From: Neckera pumila
Lineage: Eukaryota > Streptophyta > Bryopsida > Hypnales > Neckeraceae
Assembly (NCBI GenBank): GCA_963969595.1
Contig: OZ018409.1
Span: forward strand, 45,273,282-45,337,281
Length of the DNA stretch: 64,000 nucleotides
Direction of reading: 5' to 3'
How positions within the stretch are numbered: the first letter of the stretch is position 1; the number at the start of each line of letters is the position of its first letter. Position numbers and translations under genes: made by a program. Below are positions 54,001 to 61,430 of the stretch, piece after piece. Below the pieces are notes generated by a model. It was given only the letters and a program-made list of their open reading frames with translations, was not told the origin of the DNA and ran no database searches.

Positions 54001-57000
54001 CATCAGGGCCAACGGCACCCTCCTCAACCTTGCTGGGGACCGAGGCTTCCTTCTCCTCCACCGCCGGGACAGCGGAAGGCGCCTCCTCGGTAGGAGGAAC
54101 CTCTGGTTGGGCCACCGGTTCGGGGACGCTCTTCTCCTCAACACTTGGATCAGGTGCAGTCTCTTCCATGGGTGCGGGAGCCGCATCCTCGGGCTCTACA
54201 TTGGGCGCCGGGAGTTCCTTGTCCTCCGCGGTGGGCAAACGGGAAGTCTTCTCCTCAACATCAGGGCCAACGACACCCTCCTCAACCTTGCTGGGGACCG
54301 AGGCTTCCTTCTCCTCCACCGCCGGGACAGCGGAAGGCGCCTCCTCGGTAGGAGGAACCTCTGGTTGGGCCACCGGTTCGGGGACGCTCTTCTCCTCAAC
54401 ACTTGGAGCAGGTGCAATGTCTTCCAAGGGTGCGGGAGCCGTATCCTCGGGCTCTACATTGGGCGCCGGGAGTTCCTTGTCGTCCGCGATGGGCAAACGG
54501 GAAGTCTCCTCCTCAACATCAGGGCCAACGGCACCCTCCTCAACCTTGCTGGGGACCGAGGCTTCCTTCTCCTCCACCGCCGGGACAGCGGAAGGCGCCT
54601 CCTCGGTAGGAGGAACCTCTGGTTGGGCCACCGGTTCGGGGACGCTCTTCTCCTCAACACTTGGAGCAGGTGCAATGTCTTCCAAGGGTGCGGGAGCCGT
54701 ATCCTCGGGCTCTACATTGGGCGCCGGGAGTTCCTTGTCGTCCGCGGTGGGCAAACGGGAAGTCTCCTCCTCAACATCAGGGCCAACGGCACCCTCCTCA
54801 ACCTTGCTGGGGACCGAGGCTTCCTTCTCCTCCACCGCCGGGACAGCGGAAGGCGCCTCCTCGGTAGGAGGAACCTCTGGTTGGGCCACCGGTTCGGGGA
54901 CGCTCTTCTCCTCAACACTTGGAGCAGGTGCAATGTCTTCCAAGGGTGCGGGAGCCGTATCCTCGGGCTCTACATTGGGCGCCGGGAGTTCCTTGTCGTC
55001 CGCGGTGGGCAAACGGGAAGTCTCCTCCTCATTATCAGGGCCAACGGCACCCTCCTCAACCTTGCTGGGGACCGAGGCTTCCTTCTCCTCCACCGCTGGG
55101 ACAGCGGAAGGCGCCTCCTCGGTAGGAGGAACCTCTGGTTTGGCCACCGGTTCGGGGACGCTCTTCTCCTCAACACTTGGAGCAGGTGCAATGTCTTCCA
55201 CGGGTGCAGGAGCCGCATCCTCGGGCTCTACAACGGGCGCCGGGAGTTCCTTGTCGCCCGCGGTGGGCAAACGGGAAGTCTCCTCCTCAACATCAGGGCC
55301 AACGGCACCCTCCTCAACCTTGCTGGGGACCGAGGCTTCCTTCTCCTCCACCGCCGGGACAGCGGAAGGCGCCTCCTCGGTAGGAGGAACCTCTGGTTGG
55401 GCCACCGGTTCGGGGATGCTCTTCTCCTCAACACTTGGATCAGGTGCAATGTCTTCCAAGGGTGCGGGAGCCGCATCTTCTTGCTCTACAACGGGCGCCG
55501 GGAGTTCCTTGTCGTTCGCAGTTTTATTTGGCTCTTCTTTAGTAACATTTATCGGGTTACCTTTCCTATGATTGTCTTCTGTTGGAGCCAATTGTTGGTC
55601 AGTTACATGAGGAATGTTGTCTTGACTTTGAGGATCATCAACTGGGGCAACGTCTTTGTTCTCTACATTGGTAGGGGCAATCTCCTGTTTAGTGATCTCT
55701 AAATTTGTACCTTGGTCTGCAGCATCAACAACAGTGGCAACCTCCTTATCAGTGACACTGGTAGGAGCAAAGGCCGATGTTTTGTAGACTTAATAGTTTT
55801 TTTCCGGATTTGGAAGTAATGGTATTGTCTTCAAAGATAATTGAAGGGTCTCCACAAGTGATTCACGTGTTGGCTCCACAATATCTTTTTCATCCGCTTG
55901 TTGCAATTCTACCACTTTGTTGCTTTGTGTCACAAGCAAACTTGTTTGTATTCTAGTAGAAACTATATAGACATGTATTTGGAGCTCAATCAATGAGGAT
56001 TCCCACATCAAAGATCAAGTAATCAGAGAGATCTTCAAGGTGAGTATTTAAAGTGTTTTTTAGAAATTGTATATGTGAATGTGAAAAGATGTATTGAAAA
56101 GTCAAAAGTTTTATTCTAAAATCCTTAACTACTTGTAAGCAAAATCATGCAGACAAGCCTCACCTTGAATTGGAGCCACTTGCAATGATGTGTCAACAAC
56201 ATTAGGCTTCGGCACTGAAATCCATTCTGGACTTAATGCTTTTGATTGCTCGTAAACAGGTGAGACCATCTCCCAGTTGTCACCTAATGTCTCCTTTGAT
56301 GCTTCTGCTCTATGTGGACTGCTAGACTGCGTGTCATCCTCAATAGCCACTAGCATCGCCGCAGTTGAGTGCCCTGTTAGTTCTTTTGATTTACTTTCCC
56401 CAAAAGGAATTGCCTCCTCTATTGTTTGACCTACATTTCTTTGTAGTGGCTTCTCTTCCACACGTCCACCAGGAGCTGGAAAGCTACTGCTAGTTGTGAG
56501 ACTTCTAGCTTCAAATGGTGTAGTGCTTGATGACGCAGCAAGGCTATGTCTTTTCCTTAGACCACCACTTTTCGACCCTGCAACACCGGTAGAAGATGCA
56601 ACAGGTGTCCCTTTTGCTAAAAATAGGTCATCATCATTGTTGGGATTGTAGACCTGTAGATCAGGTGAATTTAAACCAGCCTTCGAATACTTAGGAGGTA
56701 AGGGCATCCCAATTGGACGAACAGGAGAAGCCTTATATGATGGGAGATCCTCTGAACCGCTAAGGTAAAGGGTATCAGGGCTCCGCCCTCCGCTTGAGAA
56801 AGATCGAGCAGGGCTAACATTTGCAGTATTGTAGACACTTGGCATCTCAAATGACGATACACTTGTAAGCCTTCTTTGAGAGTCTGAAGTAGAATAATCC
56901 ACATCTTGATCAAAGGTAACATTTGTGTCAATTCCATCATCATCATCCAATTTTGCGTGAGAAGATGAGAGGACCTCTTTCCGATCTTCCTGTGAAACAT

Positions 57001-57602
57001 AAATCAAGGGTCACTATATAAGAAAGACAAAGTCACAATACTACATGAACGTATCAAAGTATATCAATATCATAACAATAATCACACCCTTTAGTGATAA
57101 TTATACATGAACCTAACTCACTAGAAGATGGCCACGTAATTCAAAGGTGGTCTAACAGCCAAAGGATGTTGGTGGAACTCAAATGAAAGTATGTTATAGG
57201 TGCCGTGAATTTTGGTGAATTCAAGGCACCTATAAGATACTATCACTAATATAGAGACCATAATGACTATAGTATTCAAAATGTTGTGAACAAAATGCAA
57301 TGCACATTGAATAAAATCACATGGCACATAACATTCTAGATTATAGACCTTGATCAAGAGAAGATTGTGCAACTATAGTTGAGCTCCAAGAGAGTGTTCA
57401 AATAAAAACGAACCTTCAAAATTAGAGGCACTAGAGTTGTGGGGTCAAGACCGATGACCTTCTCCTTCTTAGAACTTGGCTTTGAAGCTTGTGTAGACGC
57501 CTCAATTGATGCTTTACGTGACCTTGGAGCAGGAAGTCTTGGTGTTCGCGAAGAGCTTGCACTTTGGTCCCTACTGGCACACTTCCCTCCTCCTTTACCC
57601 AT
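18086..57602 (-). CDS. Giant acidic Pro/Glu-rich tandem-repeat protein, ~12,881 aa (3 exons)
   Basis: Proposed exons on the minus strand are 57,602-57,414 (63 codons), 56,989-56,164 (275 codons plus 1 nt) and 55,716-18,086, ending in TAG. Splice phases match: phase 0 at intron 1, and phase 1 at intron 2, which rebuilds an Asp codon. The ATG follows an in-frame TAA 15 bp upstream. Residues 1-63 are basic and Ser/Lys-rich. Residues 64-338 are Ser-rich with seven Ser-Pro motifs and a basic RKRHS site. Residues ~407-12,600 are ~142 copies of an 86-aa unit. Residues ~12,600-12,881 form a unique tail (SSWESLKHGL, then an acidic stretch). One common unit contains about 17 Pro, 23 acidic and 5 basic residues and no Cys or aromatic residue, so it is probably disordered. 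The estimated mass is near 1.3 MDa. I see no signal peptide, membrane span or known domain, and the function is unknown. The exon 3 acceptor is the least certain point. Confidence 0.7.
21716..35755. repeat. Higher-order tandem duplication: two 27-unit (6,966-bp) blocks
   Basis: Rare unit variants recur at an offset of exactly 6,966 bp (27 x 258): GGAACCCC at 22,365 and 29,331; TTCGGAGA at 23,422 and 30,388; CCAATGGCAC at 26,663 and 33,629; ATGTCGTCC at 27,327 and 34,293; and the stop-losing unit pairs at 25,249/32,215 and 28,087/35,053. Copy 1 is about 21,716-28,681 and copy 2 about 28,682-35,647, with identity running on to about 35,755. I found no internal difference at the sites checked. 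Confidence 0.9.
35780..37420. repeat. Two-unit (516-bp) higher-order repeat, ~3 copies
   Basis: Two unit types alternate (landmarks at 35,827, 36,343, 36,859 against 36,085, 36,601, 37,117). One type carries AMMEKE and the other the GCAAATGCAATG variant, which encodes IAFAPS. Confidence 0.8.
39040..41620. repeat. Five-unit (1,290-bp) higher-order duplication
   Basis: The unusual GGGAGCGGCATCC variant occurs at 39,470 and 40,760, and the neighbouring unit types repeat in the same order over five units. A few differences separate the copies (GACGGAGGCTTTC at 40,622 against GACCGAGGCTTCC at 39,332), so this duplication is older than the 27-unit one or has been converted since. Confidence 0.75.
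43352..51560. repeat. Higher-order repeat: ~13-unit block repeated at a 19-unit (4,902-bp) offset, with a 6-unit internal duplication
   Basis: 43,352-46,660 matches 48,254-51,560 with few differences (for example GTTCGGAG/CTTCGGAG at 44,306/49,208). Shared rare variants are CACACGGG (43,401/48,303), AGTTCCGTG (44,152/49,054) and GTCATCTCC (44,443/49,345). Between them, ~46,880-48,000 repeats ~45,330-46,450 at 1,548 bp (6 units), so 19 equals 13 plus 6. Confidence 0.8.
55717..56163 (-). other. Intron 2 of the giant gene (447 bp, provisional)
   Basis: Donor CAAG/GTGAGG at 56,163. The proposed acceptor is TTGTTGATGCTGCAG/AC, with AG at 55,718-55,717 and a CTGAT branch-like word about 30 bp before it. 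Phase 1 on both sides. The downstream part of this intron (55,717-55,955) still looks coding in the frame of exon 3 apart from one TAA at 55,792-55,790, so an alternative exon structure is possible. Confidence 0.5.
56164..56989 (-). other. Exon 2 of the giant gene
   Basis: 275 codons plus one base, ending at a near-consensus donor CAAG/GTGAGG. The frame also stays open past the donor to a stop at 56,129, so a truncated product of about 349 residues would arise if intron 2 were retained. It is Ser-rich with seven Ser-Pro motifs (VSPAR, RSPDT, ASPVR, NSPDL, SSPHR, VSPVY, LSPEW), typical targets of proline-directed kinases. Confidence 0.7.
56990..57413 (-). other. Intron 1 of the giant gene (424 bp)
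   Basis: Donor AAG/GTTCGT and acceptor TTTCACAG/GAAGAT. It is AT-rich compared with its exons. Removing it joins two frames at phase 0 to give LILK-EDRKEV. Confidence 0.7.
57414..57602 (-). other. Exon 1 of the giant gene
   Basis: Begins MGKGGGKCAS and ends with a complete Lys codon before the donor AAG/GTTCGT (GT at 57,413-57,412). The 63 residues are rich in Lys, Arg, Ser and Pro. Gly2 is present, but residue 6 is Gly rather than Ser or Thr, so an N-myristoylation signal is not convincing. Confidence 0.7.
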
Positions 57603-58590
57603 CTTTGAAACAACAACTTACCCAGTAACTAGGTTTTCCGACCAAAGATCTCAACCTTAGCGCTACCTTGGTGAACAATTCTTTATTTTAAAGAACTCAA
57701 ATTGGGTCTTCAAAGTGAGACTCAAGGATACGCCAAATTTCTGAATTCCACACATTAATACTAAATATGTTAATCCACATCATGTTGAATGGAAACACTC
57801 AACTTCATATCCAACATTTGACTTCAATTCAAAGAAATTATTTATCTATCAAATCAACAATGTAGAAAAAATTGACATTGTTCAAGACCATTCTAAAGTC
57901 AACATGCCTAATGCAAGATCAACAACATTTGACACAACAAATGAGAAAATATAACCCGTTTGTACTTCTTTGAGCACTCATTTTCAAATAAATACTCATA
58001 CCCATCTTCTTTAGCGTAAATATCTCACTCACTACCAAGCTTGAATCCAAACAATTGCACTCCACTACAATCATTGATAAGTGTGATATCTTTACCTTGG
58101 ATTACAAAGCTTAAAACTAGTCGACAAGAAATATTGCCTTTTTAAAAAGAGCTTTCTCACTCTAATGAGTTTTTTCTCCCTTGTTGAAGATCTAAAATGT
58201 TATTGGAGCACCTTAGCCTCTAAACACCAATCACAAGTCAACTAGCAAGTTGATTGTCAATCTTAACATCAAAAAAGACATCATGTGTAATAGTATCCTA
58301 GATCCCTAACTAGATTTATAGGTTATCACTCATCTACAAAATAATAGGCATTTAGGTCCAATATGGGTATTGGGCATTGACAAGTATCTACTCCGATTTC
58401 ACTTTGACGTTCAGAAAGACATCAATATCCTACAAATAACAATATCCAAACCAGATTTTTTAAAAATTGGTAATTTCAATAATGATTCTACGATTCATGT
58501 CAAATACTTCAAACATTACAAGAAGTTTGAGGCCTTCAAAGGGCAGGTTTCCCAAGCTGAGAACCAATGTTGTGTTGGCCAGATTATTCA
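57603..58590. promoter_or_regulatory. Upstream region of the giant gene (5' flank, approximate)
   Basis: This is the AT-rich interval directly upstream of the proposed ATG on the minus strand and must hold the 5' UTR and core promoter if the gene model is right. An in-frame stop (57,620-57,618) blocks extension of the coding frame. A GGGTAAGT donor-like word at about 57,621 could mark a leader intron. I cannot identify a TATA box with confidence. Confidence 0.35.
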
Positions 58591-58591
58591 A

Positions 58592-58669
58592 TAATAATAA
58601 AATAACTTTTAAAATAATTAAATAATTAAAAATAAATAAAATAAAAATAAAAAATAATTAAATAATCAC
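58592..58669. repeat. A/T low-complexity tract
   Basis: Runs of AATAA, AAATAA and AATTAAATA with almost no G or C. Confidence 0.8.
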
Positions 58670-58704
58670 AATCTGATGTGGCAGTTGTAATGCCACATCA
58701 GATT
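58670..58704. repeat. Perfect 14-bp hairpin with 7-nt loop
   Basis: AATCTGATGTGGCA (58,670-58,683), loop GTTGTAA, then TGCCACATCAGATT (58,691-58,704), its exact complement. It sits at the edge of the A/T tract. It may be the core of a small palindromic element or a structured RNA. Confidence 0.75.
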
Positions 58705-58819
58705 TCAGAATTTTGTAATTTCGGATATATATTTAAAATTAAAAAAAATTCCATTTAAAATTATTTTTTTAATGTTTATTAAAAATTATCCCGTGCCATT
58801 CAAGCCCTCCAATTTGTTG

Positions 58820-58919
58820 AATTTTTTTTTCTTTAATTGATTTTCTTTTCTTCTTTTCTTTTCTTTTTCTTTTTTTCTTTTTGTTCTTCTCTTTTTCTCT
58901 TTTTTTTTTTTTTTTCCCG
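58820..58919. repeat. Long polypyrimidine tract on plus strand
   Basis: Nearly uninterrupted T and C (TTTTCTTTTC-like). The Lys/Arg-rich frame on the opposite strand (58,769-58,996) is a by-product of this tract and not a gene. Confidence 0.85.
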
Positions 58920-59834
58920 TCCGTTGGGCTTTTTCGGCCAGCGTTTTCGGGAACTGACGACCTTGTAATGTTACAGAATCTACTGCAAGAACTCATGTCA
59001 CATGTACAACCGGATAGTAGGAAGCATCTTTCCGAACATTCATGATATAGTCGCGAACAAAACTAGACCAGCAAAATCCAACGATAAGACCAAGAATAAA
59101 GTGTTCAAACTACCGGGTCGATGAGGAAAGCAGCAGACTAACCTGAACGCTGAGAAAATTTGGCAGCTGCTAAATTGATAGTAACCGAATGATACTGCGC
59201 GCAATACTGCAATCGGGCACTGAAGCTTCGCATTCAAAGAAATTAGTAGTCTTTATGCAATAGAAATTGTCTACCCAGTTGCAATTAATCTCAAGTACGA
59301 GTAACTATGCACTAGATCCAGTCGATGACAGACAACAGCAACAAAAAAGATACCAGCAAAACTATTCACGTAAAAGATCTAGATTTCTTCCCTCGTCAGC
59401 AAGTGTCTTTGCATTCCACCAAGCACAGGAGGATTCGTCAGGATCCCAGACACGATCTCCGTTCAATCAACCAATAGTACGACGCCCAAAACTTGTCAAG
59501 ATCGAAGGATAATGCGATACTGCAGTATACTAATGACGCTTCGCAGTCAAGAAAATAATTAGTCTTATGCAAGAGAAATTGTCAAAGAAATTAGTAGTCT
59601 CATGTACTTAATTGCAAATGCGGCTACCTATGCACTAGGTCCAGTAATGGACCAACCAGAAATAACAGCAAAAAAAAAGATACCGGCAAAATTTTCCACG
59701 CACAAGATCTAGATTTCTTCCCTCATTAACGAGCGTCAATGCACTCCACCAAACACAGGAGGATTCGACCAAACAACAGGAGGAATCGACACGATCTCAG
59801 ACACGATCAACGTTGAATCAAACAAAAATTTAAG

Positions 59835-59846
59835 AAACCCTAAACC
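59835..59846 (+). promoter_or_regulatory. Telo-box-like motif
   Basis: AAACCCTAAACC. The AAACCCTAA telo-box is a known plant promoter/leader element, often in genes for translation components. It recurs at the matching place of the third leader copy. Confidence 0.45.
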
Positions 59847-59963
59847 TCTCAAGTCTGCATCCACCATCCACAGGAGGACTCACCGAACAACAGGAGAATT
59901 CGACCAAACAACAGGAGGATTCGACAATCTGAGATCACCTGTTCAGTCAACCAAATTTTACGG

Positions 59964-59974
59964 AACCCTAAACC
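59964..59974 (+). promoter_or_regulatory. Telo-box-like motif, second copy
   Basis: AACCCTAAACC, 52 bp upstream of the ATG at 60,026. The same word at 59,835 lies in the preceding copy of the triplicated segment. Confidence 0.45.
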
Positions 59975-60025
59975 TTTCAAGATCAGACTTGGTTACAATT
60001 CTAAACAAGAGTAGAACAGATCCTG

Positions 60026-60241
60026 ATGCATCGATCTGATGTGCAGGACTTCTTGAAGTTCGTGAAGATCTCGAACTCTGCTCCCTACTCTCACGCTTTC
60101 CTAGTCAGGATTAATCGCCTGAAAGATGAAGTGAGGCAAAACAAAAAATTGGACTCGCTCAATGCGAGATCGAATTACAAATCACAGCAGCAAGAACAAA
60201 AAGCAGGAAAGACACCAAATGACCTTAGCAAGCTCTCTTGA
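60026..60241 (+). CDS. Possible small protein or first exon, 71 aa (weak)
   Basis: A 71-codon frame with a true ATG, 52 bp after a telo-box motif. The peptide has a mixed hydrophobic N-terminal third (VQDFLKFVKISNSAPYSHAFL) and then a Lys/Gln/Asn-rich, coil-like tail. Codon composition is less AT-biased than neighbouring DNA. GTGCAG/GACTTC at 60,040-60,052 resembles an acceptor and GATGAA/GTGAGG near 60,130 resembles a donor, so it may be one exon of a longer gene. No family recognised. Confidence 0.3.
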   Translation: MHRSDVQDFLKFVKISNSAPYSHAFLVRINRLKDEVRQNKKLDSLNARSNYKSQQQEQKAGKTPNDLSKLS

Positions 60242-60563
60242 TCGAGCAGCGTCTCAAAACCCCGTGCGAATCCCGTCCCAAAAAACAACAAGATCCAGAA
60301 GAGTGGCACGAATCGGGAAAACTAATCAGCACCAGAAGCAGCTTCGATCTCAATGTGGCGCTTCAGCACTTCGAGAGAGCAGAAAGGAGACTGCAGGGAT
60401 GGAACTGCGTCCTATGAAGAAGAACAACAACACGCAACGCCCGTCGTCTCCGAACCCAAGCTGGTTTCGACTCCTTCTCAGAGACCAATTCCACGGACTG
60501 CGATCGGATGGCCACAGAAGGCATGAGCTGCCCTGTTCTCTGCCTCTGGCCGGCAACCGCCTC

Positions 60564-60645
60564 CTCCTGGCCGGCCGTCCAAGACCCCGCTCGGGCCCTC
60601 GTCTCCTGGCCGGCCGCCCAAGACCCCACTCGGGCCCTCGCCTCC
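60564..60645. repeat. 39-bp tandem duplication, GC-rich
   Basis: Two copies of a unit starting CTCCTGGCCGGCCG and running through AAGACCCC and TCGGGCCCTC, with two mismatches. A partial upstream copy lies near 60,543. Confidence 0.75.
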
Positions 60646-61023
60646 TTGCCTATTCTCCAGCCCCATAGCCAGAGCACATCCCTCAAGACCGCCAATGCTA
60701 CTCGTCAGCAGATGGACCACAGCCCGACCAAGTCCCAGTTCCATTTCTACCTCACCTAAAAAATTCCATCTCGGTTCCCAGTCCCAAACACGTACGGAAC
60801 TAAAAGCTACAGAAATTCTCAAGAGTTGGGTCCAACTCGAACTCCCAAAATTACTCAGAACCGGAACTAGAATTCCAATGCGGTCACGGGACCGGTAACT
60901 GGAGATTGACAGTGACGGAGTCTGTTACCAGCAGGGATTGAATCATTCACGACGAACGCACCCAAGCTTAAATTACGTTATCGAGAGATCCAGCGCTTAA
61001 CTTGCTTCCCTTACGTTAATGAT

Positions 61024-61043
61024 CCCTTCCCTTCCCTTCCCTT
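61024..61043. repeat. (CCTTC)n microsatellite
   Basis: Four copies of CCTTC in a row. Confidence 0.85.
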
Positions 61044-61380
61044 GCTCGGTCATGTGAGGCGGGCCCCTGGTTGCAGGAATTCTGGTGAGCCAGCTGGTTG
61101 GGCGGTGCAGCACGGCCATCTTCGAGGGCCCACACAGGTTCCTTTTACAACGGGGCGGCAACACCGGTACATGTCTTGGATGCACTCATTGCCACAACTG
61201 GCATTTTCCTCTTCCTGCCGCACCCATCACGTTCCTCCTGGTCTTGTTAATTTAGGGCTCCAGACAGAGTACGCAAGTAACGCAACGAGGGAACGAACTG
61301 GTTCGCAGAACCAAGACCGTGGGACCATGGAACCAAGATCTTCCCTCCTGCACTCTCACGAGCTCAGAGTTCGGATGCCG

Positions 61381-61430
61381 CTTGACCTATTCTTGACCTA
61401 TTCTTGACCTATTCTTGACCTATTCTTGAC
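61381..61430. repeat. 11-bp minisatellite, ~4.5 copies
   Basis: CTTGACCTATT repeated four times plus a partial fifth copy, without mismatches. Confidence 0.9.

Larger units (their letters stand above)
18935..55517 (-). repeat. 258-bp coding tandem array, ~142 units
   Basis: A 258-bp (86-codon) unit repeats across 36.6 kb. The same landmark recurs at 19,057 and 55,177, exactly 140 periods apart, so no net insertion or deletion has occurred. The unit is about 65% GC by hand count of one copy and rich in CpG, in sharp contrast to the AT-rich flanks. Common variable positions are Ala-Asp-Asp/Ala-Glu-Asp, Val/Asn before Val-Glu-Pro-Glu-Asp, Ala/Thr, Leu/Val/Met-Glu-Asp/Glu, Ala/Asp before Pro-Ser-Val, and Pro/Ala after Val-Pro-Glu. 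Outermost units are the most diverged (VVEQED at the N-terminal end, EATVLSKVEP at the C-terminal end), as expected for homogenisation by unequal exchange. Confidence 0.95.
59230..60005 (+). repeat. Leader-like segment present in three diverged direct copies
   Basis: Copy 1 (about 59,230-59,515) and copy 2 (about 59,560-59,860) share GATCTAGATTTCTTCCCTC at 59,376 and 59,706, a 330-bp offset. A shorter third copy ends near 59,985. All three finish with GTTCAATCAA-like then a (C)CCTAAA/CCAAAA-CCT..TCAAG word. ACAGGAGGATTCGAC-like words recur between 59,756 and 59,935. The 81-codon frame in copy 1 (59,267-59,512) is not preserved in copy 2, so I do not call it coding. Confidence 0.65.
60242..61380. 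other. GC-richer intergenic DNA, no gene supported
   Basis: Overlapping frames on both strands (for example 60,162-60,668 plus and 60,478-60,822 minus) have no recognisable domain and arise from the GC-rich composition. The most notable object is a 39-bp tandem duplication beginning CTCCTGGCCGGCCG at 60,564 and 60,603. Confidence 0.45.

Noticed and set aside
19057..55476. Hundreds of 61-154-codon frames at 258-bp spacing on both strands
   Set aside because: Shadow frames of the repeat unit, interrupted once per unit. Variants simply mark unit subtypes.
18935..55517. CRISPR-like array
   Set aside because: Units abut directly with no unique spacers, are 258 bp long and are coding. The setting is eukaryotic.
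18935..55517. Centromeric or other non-coding satellite
   Set aside because: The long in-phase frame with unique coding ends, exact 3n period and absence of length variants favour a coding array, though an expanded array within an exon can behave like a satellite.
18942..55571. 12,209-codon plus-strand frame (Ser/Gly/Thr/Ala-rich repeat protein)
   Set aside because: Follows automatically from a stop-free frame in a 258-bp unit. It has no splice-supported unique ends, while the minus strand does.
19019..55702. 12,227-codon plus-strand frame (Arg/Leu/Gly-rich repeat)
   Set aside because: It is codon-aligned antisense to the minus-strand coding exon and a shadow of it.
56671..57000. 109-codon minus-strand frame overlapping exon 2
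   Set aside because: Lies in another phase of exon 2. The longer frame is Ser-Pro rich and splices in phase with exons 1 and 3.
57119..57128. CACTAGAAG inside intron 1 as a third CACTA end
   Set aside because: No matching CTTCTAGTG partner nearby and no CAACT subterminal repeats.
57414..57602. N-myristoylation signal from MGKGGGKC
   Set aside because: The usual Ser/Thr at residue 6 is Gly, so the motif is incomplete.
58769..58996. 75-codon Lys/Arg/Glu-rich minus-strand frame
   Set aside because: Produced by the polypyrimidine tract read on the opposite strand.
60162..60822. Overlapping 83-168-codon frames on both strands
   Set aside because: GC-rich low-complexity DNA with a 39-bp duplication. 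No domain and no consistent coding signal.
61042..61407. 121-codon plus-strand frame
   Set aside because: No recognisable domain, runs into the 11-bp minisatellite, and its composition is not distinctive.
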